This document shows, in pieces, positions 7,325-15,949 of a stretch of 39,027 nt of DNA. The notes beneath the pieces are model-generated. The model searched no databases, was not told where the DNA came from, and was given only the letters and a program-made list of their open reading frames with translations. This DNA is from an uncultured Muribaculaceae bacterium (lineage in GTDB: Bacteria > Bacteroidota > Bacteroidia > Bacteroidales > Muribaculaceae). The DNA lies in NCBI GenBank assembly GCA_910588035.1, contig CAJUPY010000021.1, forward strand, positions 1 through 39,027. The letters are read 5' to 3'. Position numbers and translations under genes: made by a program. Each line of letters opens with the position of its first letter. The first letter of the stretch is position 1.

Positions 7325-9223
7325 ATGAGAAAATGGCGTATTGAAGACAGCGCCGAGCTGTATAACATCAACGGCTGGGGACGGCAGTATTTTTCAATAA
7401 ACGAAAAGGGCCATGTAGTCGTCACTCCCAAAGAGGGATATGCCTCGGTAGATCTAAAAGAAGTCATGGACGAACTTCAGGTGCGTGACATAACCGCACC
7501 GGTGCTTCTCCGTTTTCCCGACATTCTCGACAACCGTGTCGAGAAAATATCACGATGCTTCAAGGAAGCATCACACCGCTATGGCTACAACGCACAGAAT
7601 TTCATAATCTATCCCATCAAAGTCAACCAGATGAAGCCGGTGGTAGAAGAGATCGTCAGCCACGGCAAGAAATTCAACATCGGTCTTGAAGCCGGTTCAA
7701 AACCTGAGCTCCACGCTGTTCTGGCGACCAACATCGCCGAAAACGCTCTCATAATCTGCAACGGTTACAAAGATGCTAACTATATCGAGCTCGCCCTCCT
7801 GGCCCAGAAAATGGGACGCCGAATCTATCTGGTCGTCGAAAAGCTTAACGAGCTCCGTCTGATTGCCGACATTGCCAAACGCCTGAAGATCAGACCTAAC
7901 ATCGGCATCAGAATCAAAATTGCCAGCTCCGGATCAGGGAAATGGGAAGAGTCTGGCGGCGATCAGTCGAAATTCGGTCTGAACTCAAGCGAGCTGCTTG
8001 AAGCTCTCGATTTCATTGAGCGACGCGATCTTAAAGACTGTCTCAAACTGATACATTTCCACATCGGAAGCCAGATCACACGCATCCGCCGCATCAAGAA
8101 CGCCCTGCGTGAAGCGATGCAATTCTATGTACAGCTGTCGAAAATGGGTTTTGACATCGATTTCGTCGACATCGGCGGAGGTCTCGGAGTAGACTACGAC
8201 GGCACTCGCAACTCGGCCAATGAAAGCTCGATGAACTACTCGATTCAGGAATATGCCAACGATGCCGTCTCGGCATTGGTCGACGCTTGTGACAAAAACG
8301 GACTGAAACATCCTAACATCATCAACGAGAGCGGACGTTCGCTGACCGCCCACCACTCCATTCTGATTTTCGAGGTGCTCGAGACAACCACCCTGCCCTT
8401 CTGGCGCGATAACGAGACCGTGTCGCCCGACGACCACGAACTCGTACGCGAGCTATATGAAATCTGGGACAACCTCGACCAGCAACACCTGTTCGAGAGC
8501 TGGCACGATGCCGTGCAGATCAGAGAAGAGGCCCTCGACCTGTTCAGTCTCGGACTCTTTGACCTGCGCTCACGTGCCATGATGGAAAAACTATTCTGGT
8601 CAATCGCACGCGAGGTCGGCGAGATCGCCTCTTCGATGAAACACCCGCCGGAGGAGATGCGCAAGATCGGCAAGATGCTTCCCGACAAATATTTCTGCAA
8701 CTTCTCGCTGTTCCAGTCATTGCCCGACTCATGGGCAATCGATCAGGTATTCCCGATCATTCCGATCTCCCGCCTTGACGAGAAACCCACACGCACAGCA
8801 ACTCTCCAGGACATTACCTGCGACTCCGACGGAAAAATCGCCAACTTCATCTCTGAACACGGTGCCACAAACTCGCTGCCGGTCCACACGCTCAAAAATA
8901 ATGAATCATACTACCTCGGGGTGTTTCTCGTCGGTGCCTATCAGGAGATTCTCGGAGACATGCACAATCTTTTCGGCGACACCAATGCCGTACACATCTG
9001 CGTCTACCCCGACCGCTACGAGATCGAGCAGATCTACGACGGCGAGACCGTGGCCGATGTGCTCGACTACGTTCAGTTCAACCCCAAGAAACTCGTCAGA
9101 AACGTGGAGACATGGGTCACCTCGTCAATGAAAGCCGGTGTGATCTCGCCGGAAGAGGGACGCGAGTTCCTCGGCAACTACCGCTCGGGACTCTATGGCT
9201 ACACCTATCTTGAAAAAGAGTGA
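7325..9223 (+). CDS. speA: Biosynthetic arginine decarboxylase
   Basis: A PLP-dependent, fold-III decarboxylase that turns arginine into agmatine, the first step of the agmatine route to putrescine and spermidine. The 632-residue length suits the SpeA family. PLP would bind K99 in FIIYPIKVNQ. GLEAGSKPEL, LIHFHIGSQI, FVDIGGGLGVDYDG and NESGRSLTAHH are the barrel motifs that hold the cofactor and substrate. The C-terminal domain contains YQEILGDMHNLFGD, a hallmark of this family. truA follows after six bases, so the two are probably cotranscribed. Confidence 0.96.
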   Translation: MRKWRIEDSAELYNINGWGRQYFSINEKGHVVVTPKEGYASVDLKEVMDELQVRDITAPVLLRFPDILDNRVEKISRCFKEASHRYGYNAQNFIIYPIKVNQMKPVVEEIVSHGKKFNIGLEAGSKPELHAVLATNIAENALIICNGYKDANYIELALLAQKMGRRIYLVVEKLNELRLIADIAKRLKIRPNIGIRIKIASSGSGKWEESGGDQSKFGLNSSELLEALDFIERRDLKDCLKLIHFHIGSQITRIRRIKNALREAMQFYVQLSKMGFDIDFVDIGGGLGVDYDGTRNSANESSMNYSIQEYANDAVSALVDACDKNGLKHPNIINESGRSLTAHHSILIFEVLETTTLPFWRDNETVSPDDHELVRELYEIWDNLDQQHLFESWHDAVQIREEALDLFSLGLFDLRSRAMMEKLFWSIAREVGEIASSMKHPPEEMRKIGKMLPDKYFCNFSLFQSLPDSWAIDQVFPIIPISRLDEKPTRTATLQDITCDSDGKIANFISEHGATNSLPVHTLKNNESYYLGVFLVGAYQEILGDMHNLFGDTNAVHICVYPDRYEIEQIYDGETVADVLDYVQFNPKKLVRNVETWVTSSMKAGVISPEEGREFLGNYRSGLYGYTYLEKE

Positions 9224-9229
9224 CAGCCG

Positions 9230-10006
9230 ATGCGCTATTTTCTGAAATTAGCATATCTCGGCAGAAACTTCCACGGTTGGCAGACCCAGCCCAACGCCGT
9301 CAGCGTGCAGCAGACACTCGAAAACGCTTTGTCGGTCATTCTCCGCGCCCCCACTCCGATTGTGGGCGCGGGGCGTACCGATGCCGGCGTAAACGCTCGC
9401 CTGATGTATGCCCACTTCGACACCTCAACTCCTCTGCCCGACGACCGCTCACGTCTCATCAGAGGACTCAATTCGCTGATCGGAAGCGACATCGCCGTCT
9501 ATGACATCATCAACGTCGCCGACGACGCCCATGCACGGTTCGACGCCACCTCGCGAACATACCACTACTATGTCCATGACCATAAATCACCTTTTCTTCC
9601 GCTCAGCTGGCAAGCTCCACCCGATCTTGACTACGACCTGATGAACCGGGCGGCACACATTTTGCTCGAGACCGACGATTTCACCTCATTCTCAAAGCTC
9701 CACACCGACGTCAAAACAAACATATGCGACGTCACGGAAGCCTGTTGGACCGAGTTGCCTCAACCGGGCCGCCACATGTTTGTCATCACCGCCGACCGTT
9801 TTCTCAGAAACATGGTCAGAGCCGTCGTCGGCACCCTCGTCGATGTCGGACGCCACAAACTCACCCCCGACGATTTCGCCGGCATCATAACGGCAAAAGA
9901 CCGTTGCGCCGCCGGCACCTCGATGCCACCCGAACCGCTTTTCCTCTGGAATGTGACCTACGACTACATCAAACCCGAACCGGATATTACCAAATCTATT
10001 GATTAA
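9230..10006 (+). CDS. truA: tRNA pseudouridine(38-40) synthase
   Basis: Isomerises uridines 38-40 in the anticodon stem of many tRNAs. The 258-residue protein has the TruA start (LAYLGRNFHGWQTQP) and the catalytic motif GAGRTDAGVNA with D51 as the nucleophile. FDATSRTYHYYV and RFLRNMVRAVVGTLVDVG are further family blocks. The ATG at 9230 follows the speA stop by six bases, which suggests translational coupling. Nothing unusual is seen. Confidence 0.96.
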   Translation: MRYFLKLAYLGRNFHGWQTQPNAVSVQQTLENALSVILRAPTPIVGAGRTDAGVNARLMYAHFDTSTPLPDDRSRLIRGLNSLIGSDIAVYDIINVADDAHARFDATSRTYHYYVHDHKSPFLPLSWQAPPDLDYDLMNRAAHILLETDDFTSFSKLHTDVKTNICDVTEACWTELPQPGRHMFVITADRFLRNMVRAVVGTLVDVGRHKLTPDDFAGIITAKDRCAAGTSMPPEPLFLWNVTYDYIKPEPDITKSID

Positions 10007-10015
10007 ACTCAATCC

Positions 10016-10867
10016 ATGATGAAACATTTTCTCCTTCTGCTGCTCATGTAACTTGCAATTTCTTCACAATCTAAAGAAGTTTCAGGAATTGTCGTCGATG
10101 AAAAAGGTCAGCCACTGCCCTATTCGACTATCCGCATCAAAGGGAAAAGTATTGCTGCATTGGGAGACAGCACCGGTCATTTTTCAATCGCTCATAAAGG
10201 CATTTCACCTGACGACAGTCTCATAATCTCCTATATCGGCTACAAAACCGGAACGGTTTCGGTCAAAGATCATTCATCATATGATAATCAGCAAATTGCC
10301 TTATCTCCCGATGAGAAATTGCTCTCTGAAATAACGGTGGTTCCCTATAAATTCAAGAAAAAGAAAGTCGGCAAGAAACATGGACGCGCCTTGCTCAAGA
10401 CCTGCTTGTCTGACACAATCAAAGGTGATTGTTTCGGATATGAATTCCACAGCAAAAAACAGAAGAGACCTGCACTATATAAAGTCGGACTGTTTTTTGA
10501 AGAGGGGAACAATCAAATGTCAAAAATGAAATTCAGAGTCAACGTCTACGACATGTCGAAGGTCAAGAAATCATTTACAAAAGATTTTGTCAACGTATTG
10601 GCCGAACCCATATATTTTGACTATGTTCTCGCCGACGAGAAACACGGCAAGTTTGAATACTACTTGCCCGAGGCCGTCATACTGCCCCAACACGCTATGG
10701 TCGAGATTGAGTTTCTTGAAAATCTCAATGGTGAATTCCTATACTTCAAAAGCAATCTTATCGGAAAGAGCACATGGTGCAGATCGTTGTTAGACGGTTA
10801 TTGGAACAAAAACTCGTTTGCAACCCCGTTTTTCATCGAATGTTTTGAAGTCAAAAACCAGGGATAA
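10016..10867 (+). pseudogene. Secreted carboxypeptidase-regulatory-like protein, interrupted by a stop in the signal peptide
   Basis: From ATG 10016 the frame encodes a clear signal peptide (MMKHFLLLLLM), then TAA at 10049-10051, then LAISSQ and an uninterrupted frame to 10867, 283 codons counting the internal stop. After the stop come a carboxypeptidase-regulatory-like beta domain (VSGIVVDEKGQPLPYSTIRI, then GHFSIAHKG, then LIISYIGYKTG) and an unclassified C-terminal region of about 150 residues rich in Lys, Phe and Tyr. A TTG at 10160 could start a shorter protein, but it would lack the signal peptide and half of the beta domain. A single base change such as TCA to TAA explains the break. 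It could be a recent pseudogene, a phase-like null allele, or a base-calling error. Confidence 0.8.
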
Positions 10868-10959
10868 CCCTATCAAGACTTTCCCGGTCAAAAGTCCGTC
10901 GGTGGCAATCACAAAATAGTGACATCTCCCACCCTGCCGGAACTTTCAAAAAGGTGCAA

Positions 10960-11032
10960 TACCCATGTTATCCGCTACCATGTTATCCACGGGGTGCGTC
11001 CCCCGGTAACGTGGTAGCGGGTAGCACGGGTA
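10960..11032 (+). repeat. REP-like long imperfect palindrome
   Basis: Arm 10960-10987 pairs with 11005-11032 over 28 positions with one A-C mismatch and four T-G wobbles. A three-base bulge (10988-10990) and four more G-C pairs around a six-base TGCGTC loop complete it. Within the left arm CCATGTTATCC is repeated exactly (10963-10973 and 10978-10988), and the right arm carries two related inverted units. All four wobbles pair only in plus-strand RNA. It resembles REP/BIME-type intergenic elements, though no transposase is nearby. It may also stop or protect transcripts ahead of holA. Confidence 0.75.
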
Positions 11033-11059
11033 AGGGATATCAGTTTCTCACCCCCCGGT

Positions 11060-11090
11060 TTTGCCATAACGAAATAAATGATTAATTTTA
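11060..11090 (+). promoter_or_regulatory. Candidate promoter of the holA operon
   Basis: TTTG at 11060-11063, a 19-base spacer, then TAATTTTA at 11083-11090, one mismatch from TAnnTTTG at its last base. It lies 38 bases upstream of the holA ATG. Confidence 0.4.
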
Positions 11091-11128
11091 CGGTTGAATC
11101 AGAGCCTGTCTCATAAACTAAACAACCA

Positions 11129-12169
11129 ATGGCCGACGTCACCACATTTTCTTCACTCACACAACAAATCGAGAAACGCAACTTCGCTCCCGTCTATCTT
11201 CTCCACGGAGAGGAGGGATTTTACATCGACACGTTGGTCAAAATGTTTGAGGAAGCACTCTCGCCCGAGGAGCGCGACTTCAATTTCTACTCCTACTATG
11301 CAGCCGAGACCTCTCCCGACACAGTCATGGACGCCTGCCGCCGATATCCGATGATGTCTGACTATCAGGTCGTAATCGTCAGAGAGACGCAGAGCGGCGG
11401 TGCGAACTTTCTCAACGGGCTGAAAAACTATGTCGCCAACCCCTCGCCTACGACAATTCTCGTGATAAGCCACCGCGGTGCCCAGGCCAAAGGAAAAGAT
11501 TTCATGGCCGCCATGAAAACCGGGGGCGGAATCGTCTATGAGTCAAAAAAACTGACAGACCGGACTATCGGACCGGTCATAGCCGACCTCGTCAAGGAAA
11601 AAGAGCTTAACATCGAGCCTAAGGCCCTCGAGATGCTTCGCGACCACATCGGCACCGACCTCTCGCGCGTCCACAACGAAATTGAAAAACTCGCCGTAGC
11701 CTTGCCAAAAGGTGCGATGATAACCCCGGAAGCTGTCGAACAGAACGTCGGCATCAGCAAAGACTACAACAACTTCGAACTCGTCGCCGCTGTCGCCCGT
11801 CGAGACTTCGCAAAAGCGATGAAAATCGTCGCCTACTTCCGGCGCGACCCGAAAAACAACCCCACGATGGTGGTCGACACCGTCTTGTTCAACCTTTTCA
11901 GCAACCTGCTCATCGTCTTCTATACCCCCGACAAAACCGACCGCTCGCTCATGGCGGCTCTCGGTTTCAAGAGTCCCTATCAGCTGATTGACATCAAAGA
12001 GGCGATGAGAAACTACAACGCCTGGCAGACAATCGAGATAATCTCCGAGATACGCCGGTTTGACGCAATGACCAAAGGAATCGGCAGCCGTCAAGACCCA
12101 TATGACCTGCTTGACGCTTTGATTTACCGCATCATGACTGCCCGGGGCAAAATTTCCCTGGAAGCATGA
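11129..12169 (+). CDS. holA: DNA polymerase III subunit delta
   Basis: The delta subunit of the clamp loader, which opens the beta sliding clamp during replication. The 346-residue protein starts with the family pattern NFAPVYLLHGEEGFYIDTLV, a degenerate AAA+ P-loop with no lysine. YPMMSDYQVVIVRE and LRDHIGTDLSRVHNEIEKLA (sensor and lid region) follow, then the C-terminal collar domain (MVVDTVLFNLFSNLLIVFY). It is the first gene of a run of closely packed genes whose other products look surface-related. Its stop overlaps the next start by four bases (ATGA at 12166). Confidence 0.93.
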   Translation: MADVTTFSSLTQQIEKRNFAPVYLLHGEEGFYIDTLVKMFEEALSPEERDFNFYSYYAAETSPDTVMDACRRYPMMSDYQVVIVRETQSGGANFLNGLKNYVANPSPTTILVISHRGAQAKGKDFMAAMKTGGGIVYESKKLTDRTIGPVIADLVKEKELNIEPKALEMLRDHIGTDLSRVHNEIEKLAVALPKGAMITPEAVEQNVGISKDYNNFELVAAVARRDFAKAMKIVAYFRRDPKNNPTMVVDTVLFNLFSNLLIVFYTPDKTDRSLMAALGFKSPYQLIDIKEAMRNYNAWQTIEIISEIRRFDAMTKGIGSRQDPYDLLDALIYRIMTARGKISLEA

Positions 12170-13512
12170 AACTGAAGTTTTTAATAGGACCAATAGCAGC
12201 GGCCACTCTCATCATCGCGGCTCTGATTGCGTTTCCGGGAGCAGAACCGGTCTCGACGTTTCTATCACTTGCCGTCATTTGGGCAATCATCGAAACCGTG
12301 ATTTCAAGACAATCATTTAATTCGGCAACACTCAGAATCGCCTTTCTGGCCTCGTTCACACTTCTCTCCACCGGCATCATAGTCAATGTGTGGGGGTTCA
12401 CGACTCTATCGGGTGCGACAACTGCAATGCCCCTCCTTGAGAATGTCGACCAACACCGCTATTTCCACGACGCACTGGCAACTCTCGGGCTTGAAGGTGG
12501 CATACCCTCGTCGGGACATCACCGTGGCTATGGTCTTATCATTGCCGCACTATGGTCGATGACCGGTGTAACGATCGTCTCGCCGCTTGTGCTGAACCTT
12601 GCCTTCACGATGTTGACCCTGCTTTGCGTGGCAACACTGACCGCCAGGATATATCCACACGACAACCGGCATATTCCCGCTCTCGCTGTCATCTCGCTCG
12701 CTGCCGTGTGCTATTTTATGTGTGAATCGACTCTGCTTCTCAAAGAGGCACCGACAGCGGCTGCGGTCTCCCTGTTCGCCCTGTCGTTCACGTCCGTCAA
12801 CACCGGCAAATGGATTCCGTTCGCTGCCGCCACCCTGCTGCTCTCGCTGGTCAGATGTCAGTGGCTCGTCATGGCTGTCGCAGGTGTCCTGATCACGATT
12901 CCCGACCTGAATAAGAAAACACTGTTAAACCGTGCGGCGATGATTGCTATTCTATGTGTGGCACTTGCGGTGGCAAACATCTCGTTCCAGTCGGTTTCAC
13001 CCCTCACCGTCGGAGCCGACTCGACGAGCTACACTTCCGGCACCGGCGCAAGAGAAGCTCTATGGGCTGCGTTGGGCGACTATTTCTCATTCCCCATATG
13101 GAAAAAACTGCTGTTTCTGCCTCTTGCCGCGGCAATTCAGTTTCTCACCCCGTTTCCGTGGAACTTTTCACGCGACATGGTCTATGGACTGACCCAATTC
13201 TATGCCCACATCTCCTATCCGTCTTATATGTTCGGATCGACCGTGATCTTCTGGCTCCTGACCTATGCAAGGAGGTCTCCCGCAATGCTCTCACGAATCA
13301 CCCTGTGGGGTGTCGCCATGTGGCTTGTGCCATGCTACCTGTTCGCCGGAACCGTCTCGCGCTATGCCCTGCCGATGCTCCCGATGCTCGCTCCGGCTGT
13401 GGCCTGCACGTTGTCGACATCAATCACAAAACGGAGCTTCATGGTCTGGTCTCTGACATTCCTCGCTCTGATTGCCGCAGCCTTGTTGTTCATTAACCAC
13501 TACATATCGTGA
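12166..13512 (+). CDS. Polytopic membrane protein, possibly GT-C-type glycosyltransferase
   Basis: A 448-residue inner-membrane protein with about ten to twelve hydrophobic helices and no recognised signature. The first sizeable loop (about 85-125) contains acidic and aromatic residues (LLENVDQHRYFHDAL) and precedes SGHHRGYGLIIAALW. This resembles the first catalytic loop of GT-C enzymes and O-antigen-related membrane proteins. The neighbours (GT2, SDR, DUF115-like) fit a glycan role. I cannot exclude a polymerase or ligase, or an unrelated membrane family. It is coupled to holA by ATGA and followed after one base by the GT2 gene. Confidence 0.6.
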   Translation: MKLKFLIGPIAAATLIIAALIAFPGAEPVSTFLSLAVIWAIIETVISRQSFNSATLRIAFLASFTLLSTGIIVNVWGFTTLSGATTAMPLLENVDQHRYFHDALATLGLEGGIPSSGHHRGYGLIIAALWSMTGVTIVSPLVLNLAFTMLTLLCVATLTARIYPHDNRHIPALAVISLAAVCYFMCESTLLLKEAPTAAAVSLFALSFTSVNTGKWIPFAAATLLLSLVRCQWLVMAVAGVLITIPDLNKKTLLNRAAMIAILCVALAVANISFQSVSPLTVGADSTSYTSGTGAREALWAALGDYFSFPIWKKLLFLPLAAAIQFLTPFPWNFSRDMVYGLTQFYAHISYPSYMFGSTVIFWLLTYARRSPAMLSRITLWGVAMWLVPCYLFAGTVSRYALPMLPMLAPAVACTLSTSITKRSFMVWSLTFLALIAAALLFINHYIS

Positions 13513-13513
13513 C

Positions 13514-14272
13514 ATGATGAAAATCTCGATAATAACGGCCAACTTGAACAATGTCGCCCAAATAGGGCGCACGATCGGTTCAGTAATCTCCCAGACCCAC
13601 CGACCCTTGGAGATGATTATCGTCGACGGCGGGTCAACCGACGGTTCTCTCGAGATAATCAACGAGGCGATCAGACTCAACGGAGACATCATTTCGCTTA
13701 TCACCGACACCACCCCTGGCGTATATCACGCGATAAACCGCGGCATCGCCGCCGCCACAGGCGATGTGGTCGGCCTGCTCCACGGCAACGACCGCTTTTC
13801 GCGACCTGACATACTCAGCTCCGTAGCCGAAGCAATGGACAACGGCGACGTAGATTTTATTTACGGTGACATCCACTTCGTCGATCCCGATTCCGGTAAA
13901 ACGCGACGCCTCTATTCATCGGCCGGATTCTCGCCGGAACATCTGCTCGACTGCTTCGCCCCTCCCCACCCCTCGCTATACATCAGACGCGAGAAAGCCT
14001 TGACGGTCGGACCCTATCGCGAAGACTATGTGACAGCCGCCGACTTCGAGATGTTTGTGAGACTTTTCAACGACAAATCCTTAAGATCGCGACGGCTCGA
14101 TCTCGACATGGTGGCTATGACGCTCGGCGGAATGTCCACATCTCTGCGCAACCGTCTGTTCACAAACCCGATTGAGAAACGCAGAGCCTTGAAAGAATTC
14201 AAATTGAAGCCCTCTCTCACCGGAAACATGCGACGAATAATCTGTAACATTCTGACAATCTTGAAGAAATGA
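13514..14272 (+). CDS. Family 2 glycosyltransferase
   Basis: A soluble GT-A-fold enzyme of 252 residues that probably adds a sugar from a nucleotide-sugar donor to a surface glycan. The start MMKISIITANLNN and the nucleotide-binding motif IIVDGGSTDGS (D38) are typical. The metal-binding DxD position reads LLHGNDRF, with GND instead of the more usual DD or SDD. FGPYREDYVTAADFEMF-like sequence near 170 (GPYREDYVTAADFEMF) carries the acceptor-side acidic residues. An upstream in-frame TTG at 13472 exists but lies inside the previous gene. The ATG pair at 13514/13517, just after the preceding stop, is preferred. It overlaps the next gene by four bases. Confidence 0.9.
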   Translation: MMKISIITANLNNVAQIGRTIGSVISQTHRPLEMIIVDGGSTDGSLEIINEAIRLNGDIISLITDTTPGVYHAINRGIAAATGDVVGLLHGNDRFSRPDILSSVAEAMDNGDVDFIYGDIHFVDPDSGKTRRLYSSAGFSPEHLLDCFAPPHPSLYIRREKALTVGPYREDYVTAADFEMFVRLFNDKSLRSRRLDLDMVAMTLGGMSTSLRNRLFTNPIEKRRALKEFKLKPSLTGNMRRIICNILTILKK

Positions 14273-15117
14273 CCCGACATAACATTTTACCAATCGCGTC
14301 GGTCGACAGCGACAACTACATCGGCCGTTTCATCGACCACACTCTTCTGCGGCTCTCTGACAGCGACAATTTTCACAGAGTGACAGATCTGTCCGCTCAA
14401 TTGCCTGAAGCAGCTGCTGTCGTGTGGAATTCTATCTCGCCCACACCAAAGCGGGCAAATGAAATCGCTCAGGTCTTCTCGCGCCACAAGCCCTCACGGC
14501 TGATCATGCTGTCGTCTTGCTCGGTCTACGACGCTGACTCGGGCCGTAACATCAACGAACTTAATCAGACCGTTCCTGACTGTGACATTGCCAACGCTGA
14601 AAAAGTGATTGAATCATTCTGCCACGACAACGGCATCTCCCTGACTGTTCTGCGTCTGCCTCTGCTCATTGTCGGAACAGGCATGACCGGCCGTCTAATG
14701 GAAATGGTCAACCAGATCTACCGCGGAAGCTATTTCCACATCAAAGACTCCGATACTTCGGTGAGTGTGATCCACGCCTCTTCAATTGCCGATGCCGTGG
14801 CCCTGTGCATTAAGAACCAGATATCGGGAACATTCAATCTCAACGACGGCACAGAGACGACAGTCCATGATCTGGCCGAAGCCCTCAGCTACCGCATAGG
14901 CAACAAATCGATCTTCACCGTCAAAGACTCATGGGCACGACATGCCCGCAAACCGGGTGACCTGCTCGGCATTTCAGCCTGGAACAGCGACAGCTATCGG
15001 TTCAAGACCACCACTCTGACATTCTCTTCTGAAAAATTCTTCAGCGCGACGGGCTTCAACACGACCCCCGCAGTGCTATATCTGAAAAACCACGACTATG
15101 ACGAAAACTCGCTCTGA
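14269..15117 (+). CDS. Degenerate extended-SDR (epimerase/dehydratase-like) protein
   Basis: The 282-residue sequence follows the nucleotide-sugar epimerase plan: RLIMLSSCSVYD, then LTVLRLPLLIVGTGM, then VSVIHASSIADAVALCI, then SGTFNLNDGTETTVHDLAEAL. Two hallmarks are damaged. The N-terminal GxxGxxG dinucleotide loop is replaced by ASVDSDNYIG, and the catalytic YxxxK reads ANAEK, with K112 kept and the tyrosine replaced by A108. It therefore probably does not catalyse NAD-dependent sugar chemistry and may bind a ligand or partner in the glycan pathway. It overlaps the preceding GT2 gene by four bases and the following gene by 20. Confidence 0.75.
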   Translation: MTRHNILPIASVDSDNYIGRFIDHTLLRLSDSDNFHRVTDLSAQLPEAAAVVWNSISPTPKRANEIAQVFSRHKPSRLIMLSSCSVYDADSGRNINELNQTVPDCDIANAEKVIESFCHDNGISLTVLRLPLLIVGTGMTGRLMEMVNQIYRGSYFHIKDSDTSVSVIHASSIADAVALCIKNQISGTFNLNDGTETTVHDLAEALSYRIGNKSIFTVKDSWARHARKPGDLLGISAWNSDSYRFKTTTLTFSSEKFFSATGFNTTPAVLYLKNHDYDENSL

Positions 15118-15949
15118 TGTCACCGTCCCGTTCATAAATAACGTCGCCGACACCATCACGGCCGTAGGCAAACTGCTTCTGAAATCCCGCGGAACGAAAT
15201 TCACCGCTGTCGATTCTTCAAAACCGATAATAGTGATGGGCAACGGCCCCTCCCTGAGGGAAACCATTGATTCAGACGGCGCGACGCTGCAAAACAACGA
15301 CACCCTGGCAGTCAATTTCGCTGCCAATGCCCCTGAGTTCTTCAGAATAAAGCCAAAATACTATGTGTTGGCCGACCCATTCTTTTTCAAAGCTGAAAAC
15401 AATGAAAACGTCAGCAAACTGTTCGACAACCTCTGTCGTGTCGATTGGCCAATGACACTGTTCGTTCCGGTCGGAACCGATCTCAGAAAAATGCCGGCGA
15501 ATCTTTCAGTCTCGGTCTTCAACAACGTCGGTATCGACGGCAACAGACCGCTGCGCCATTTCGCTTATTCCCGACGGCTCGCGATGCCACGGCCGAGAAA
15601 TGTGCTCATCCCGTCGATCATGATTGCCGCATGGCTCGGTTATCGTGAAATATACATCGTCGGGGCTGACCATTCATGGATGAGAACGATCGAAGTGAAC
15701 GAAAGAAACGAGGTCGTCTCTCTACAGCCCCACTTCTACAAAGAAGACAACAACGAACGCCGACGAATCAATGCCGAATATCTTAACTATCCTCTGTTCC
15801 AGATTGTCCACAGTTTCTATGTAGCCTTCAGAGCATATTTTCAAATTGTGGAGTGGGCGTCTGAAAACGGCATAAACATCTACAACGCGACCCCGGACAG
15901 TTTCATCGACGCATTTCCGCGAAAACCCATATCATCTCTCAACGCCTGA
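15098..15949 (+). CDS. DUF115/MptE-like surface-glycan protein
   Basis: A 283-residue Rossmann-like protein. The motif IIVMGNGPSLRE (GNGPSL at 48-53), followed by LAVNFAANAPEFFRIKPKYYVLADP and later IYIVGADHSW, matches proteins annotated as DUF115 or 6-hydroxymethylpterin diphosphokinase MptE-like. In Bacteroidota these are usually found in polysaccharide loci and resemble sialyltransferase-like glycosyltransferases, so a pterin role is unlikely here. It is the last gene of the holA run, and its stop overlaps the convergent flippase gene by 18 bases, leaving no room for a terminator. Family match moderate, function unproven. Confidence 0.65.
   Translation: MTKTRSDVTVPFINNVADTITAVGKLLLKSRGTKFTAVDSSKPIIVMGNGPSLRETIDSDGATLQNNDTLAVNFAANAPEFFRIKPKYYVLADPFFFKAENNENVSKLFDNLCRVDWPMTLFVPVGTDLRKMPANLSVSVFNNVGIDGNRPLRHFAYSRRLAMPRPRNVLIPSIMIAAWLGYREIYIVGADHSWMRTIEVNERNEVVSLQPHFYKEDNNERRRINAEYLNYPLFQIVHSFYVAFRAYFQIVEWASENGINIYNATPDSFIDAFPRKPISSLNA

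Noticed and set aside
7985..8700. Long antisense open frames inside speA
   Set aside because: They mirror the strong codon bias of speA, have no recognisable domain and no promoter or start context.
13472..13513. N-terminal extension of the GT2 glycosyltransferase
   Set aside because: It lies inside the previous gene and does not match the canonical GT2 start; the ATG pair at 13514/13517 does.
15098..15949. Pterin biosynthesis enzyme (MptE)
   Set aside because: The neighbours are glycan genes and no other pterin gene is present; the MptE label reflects a broad shared fold.
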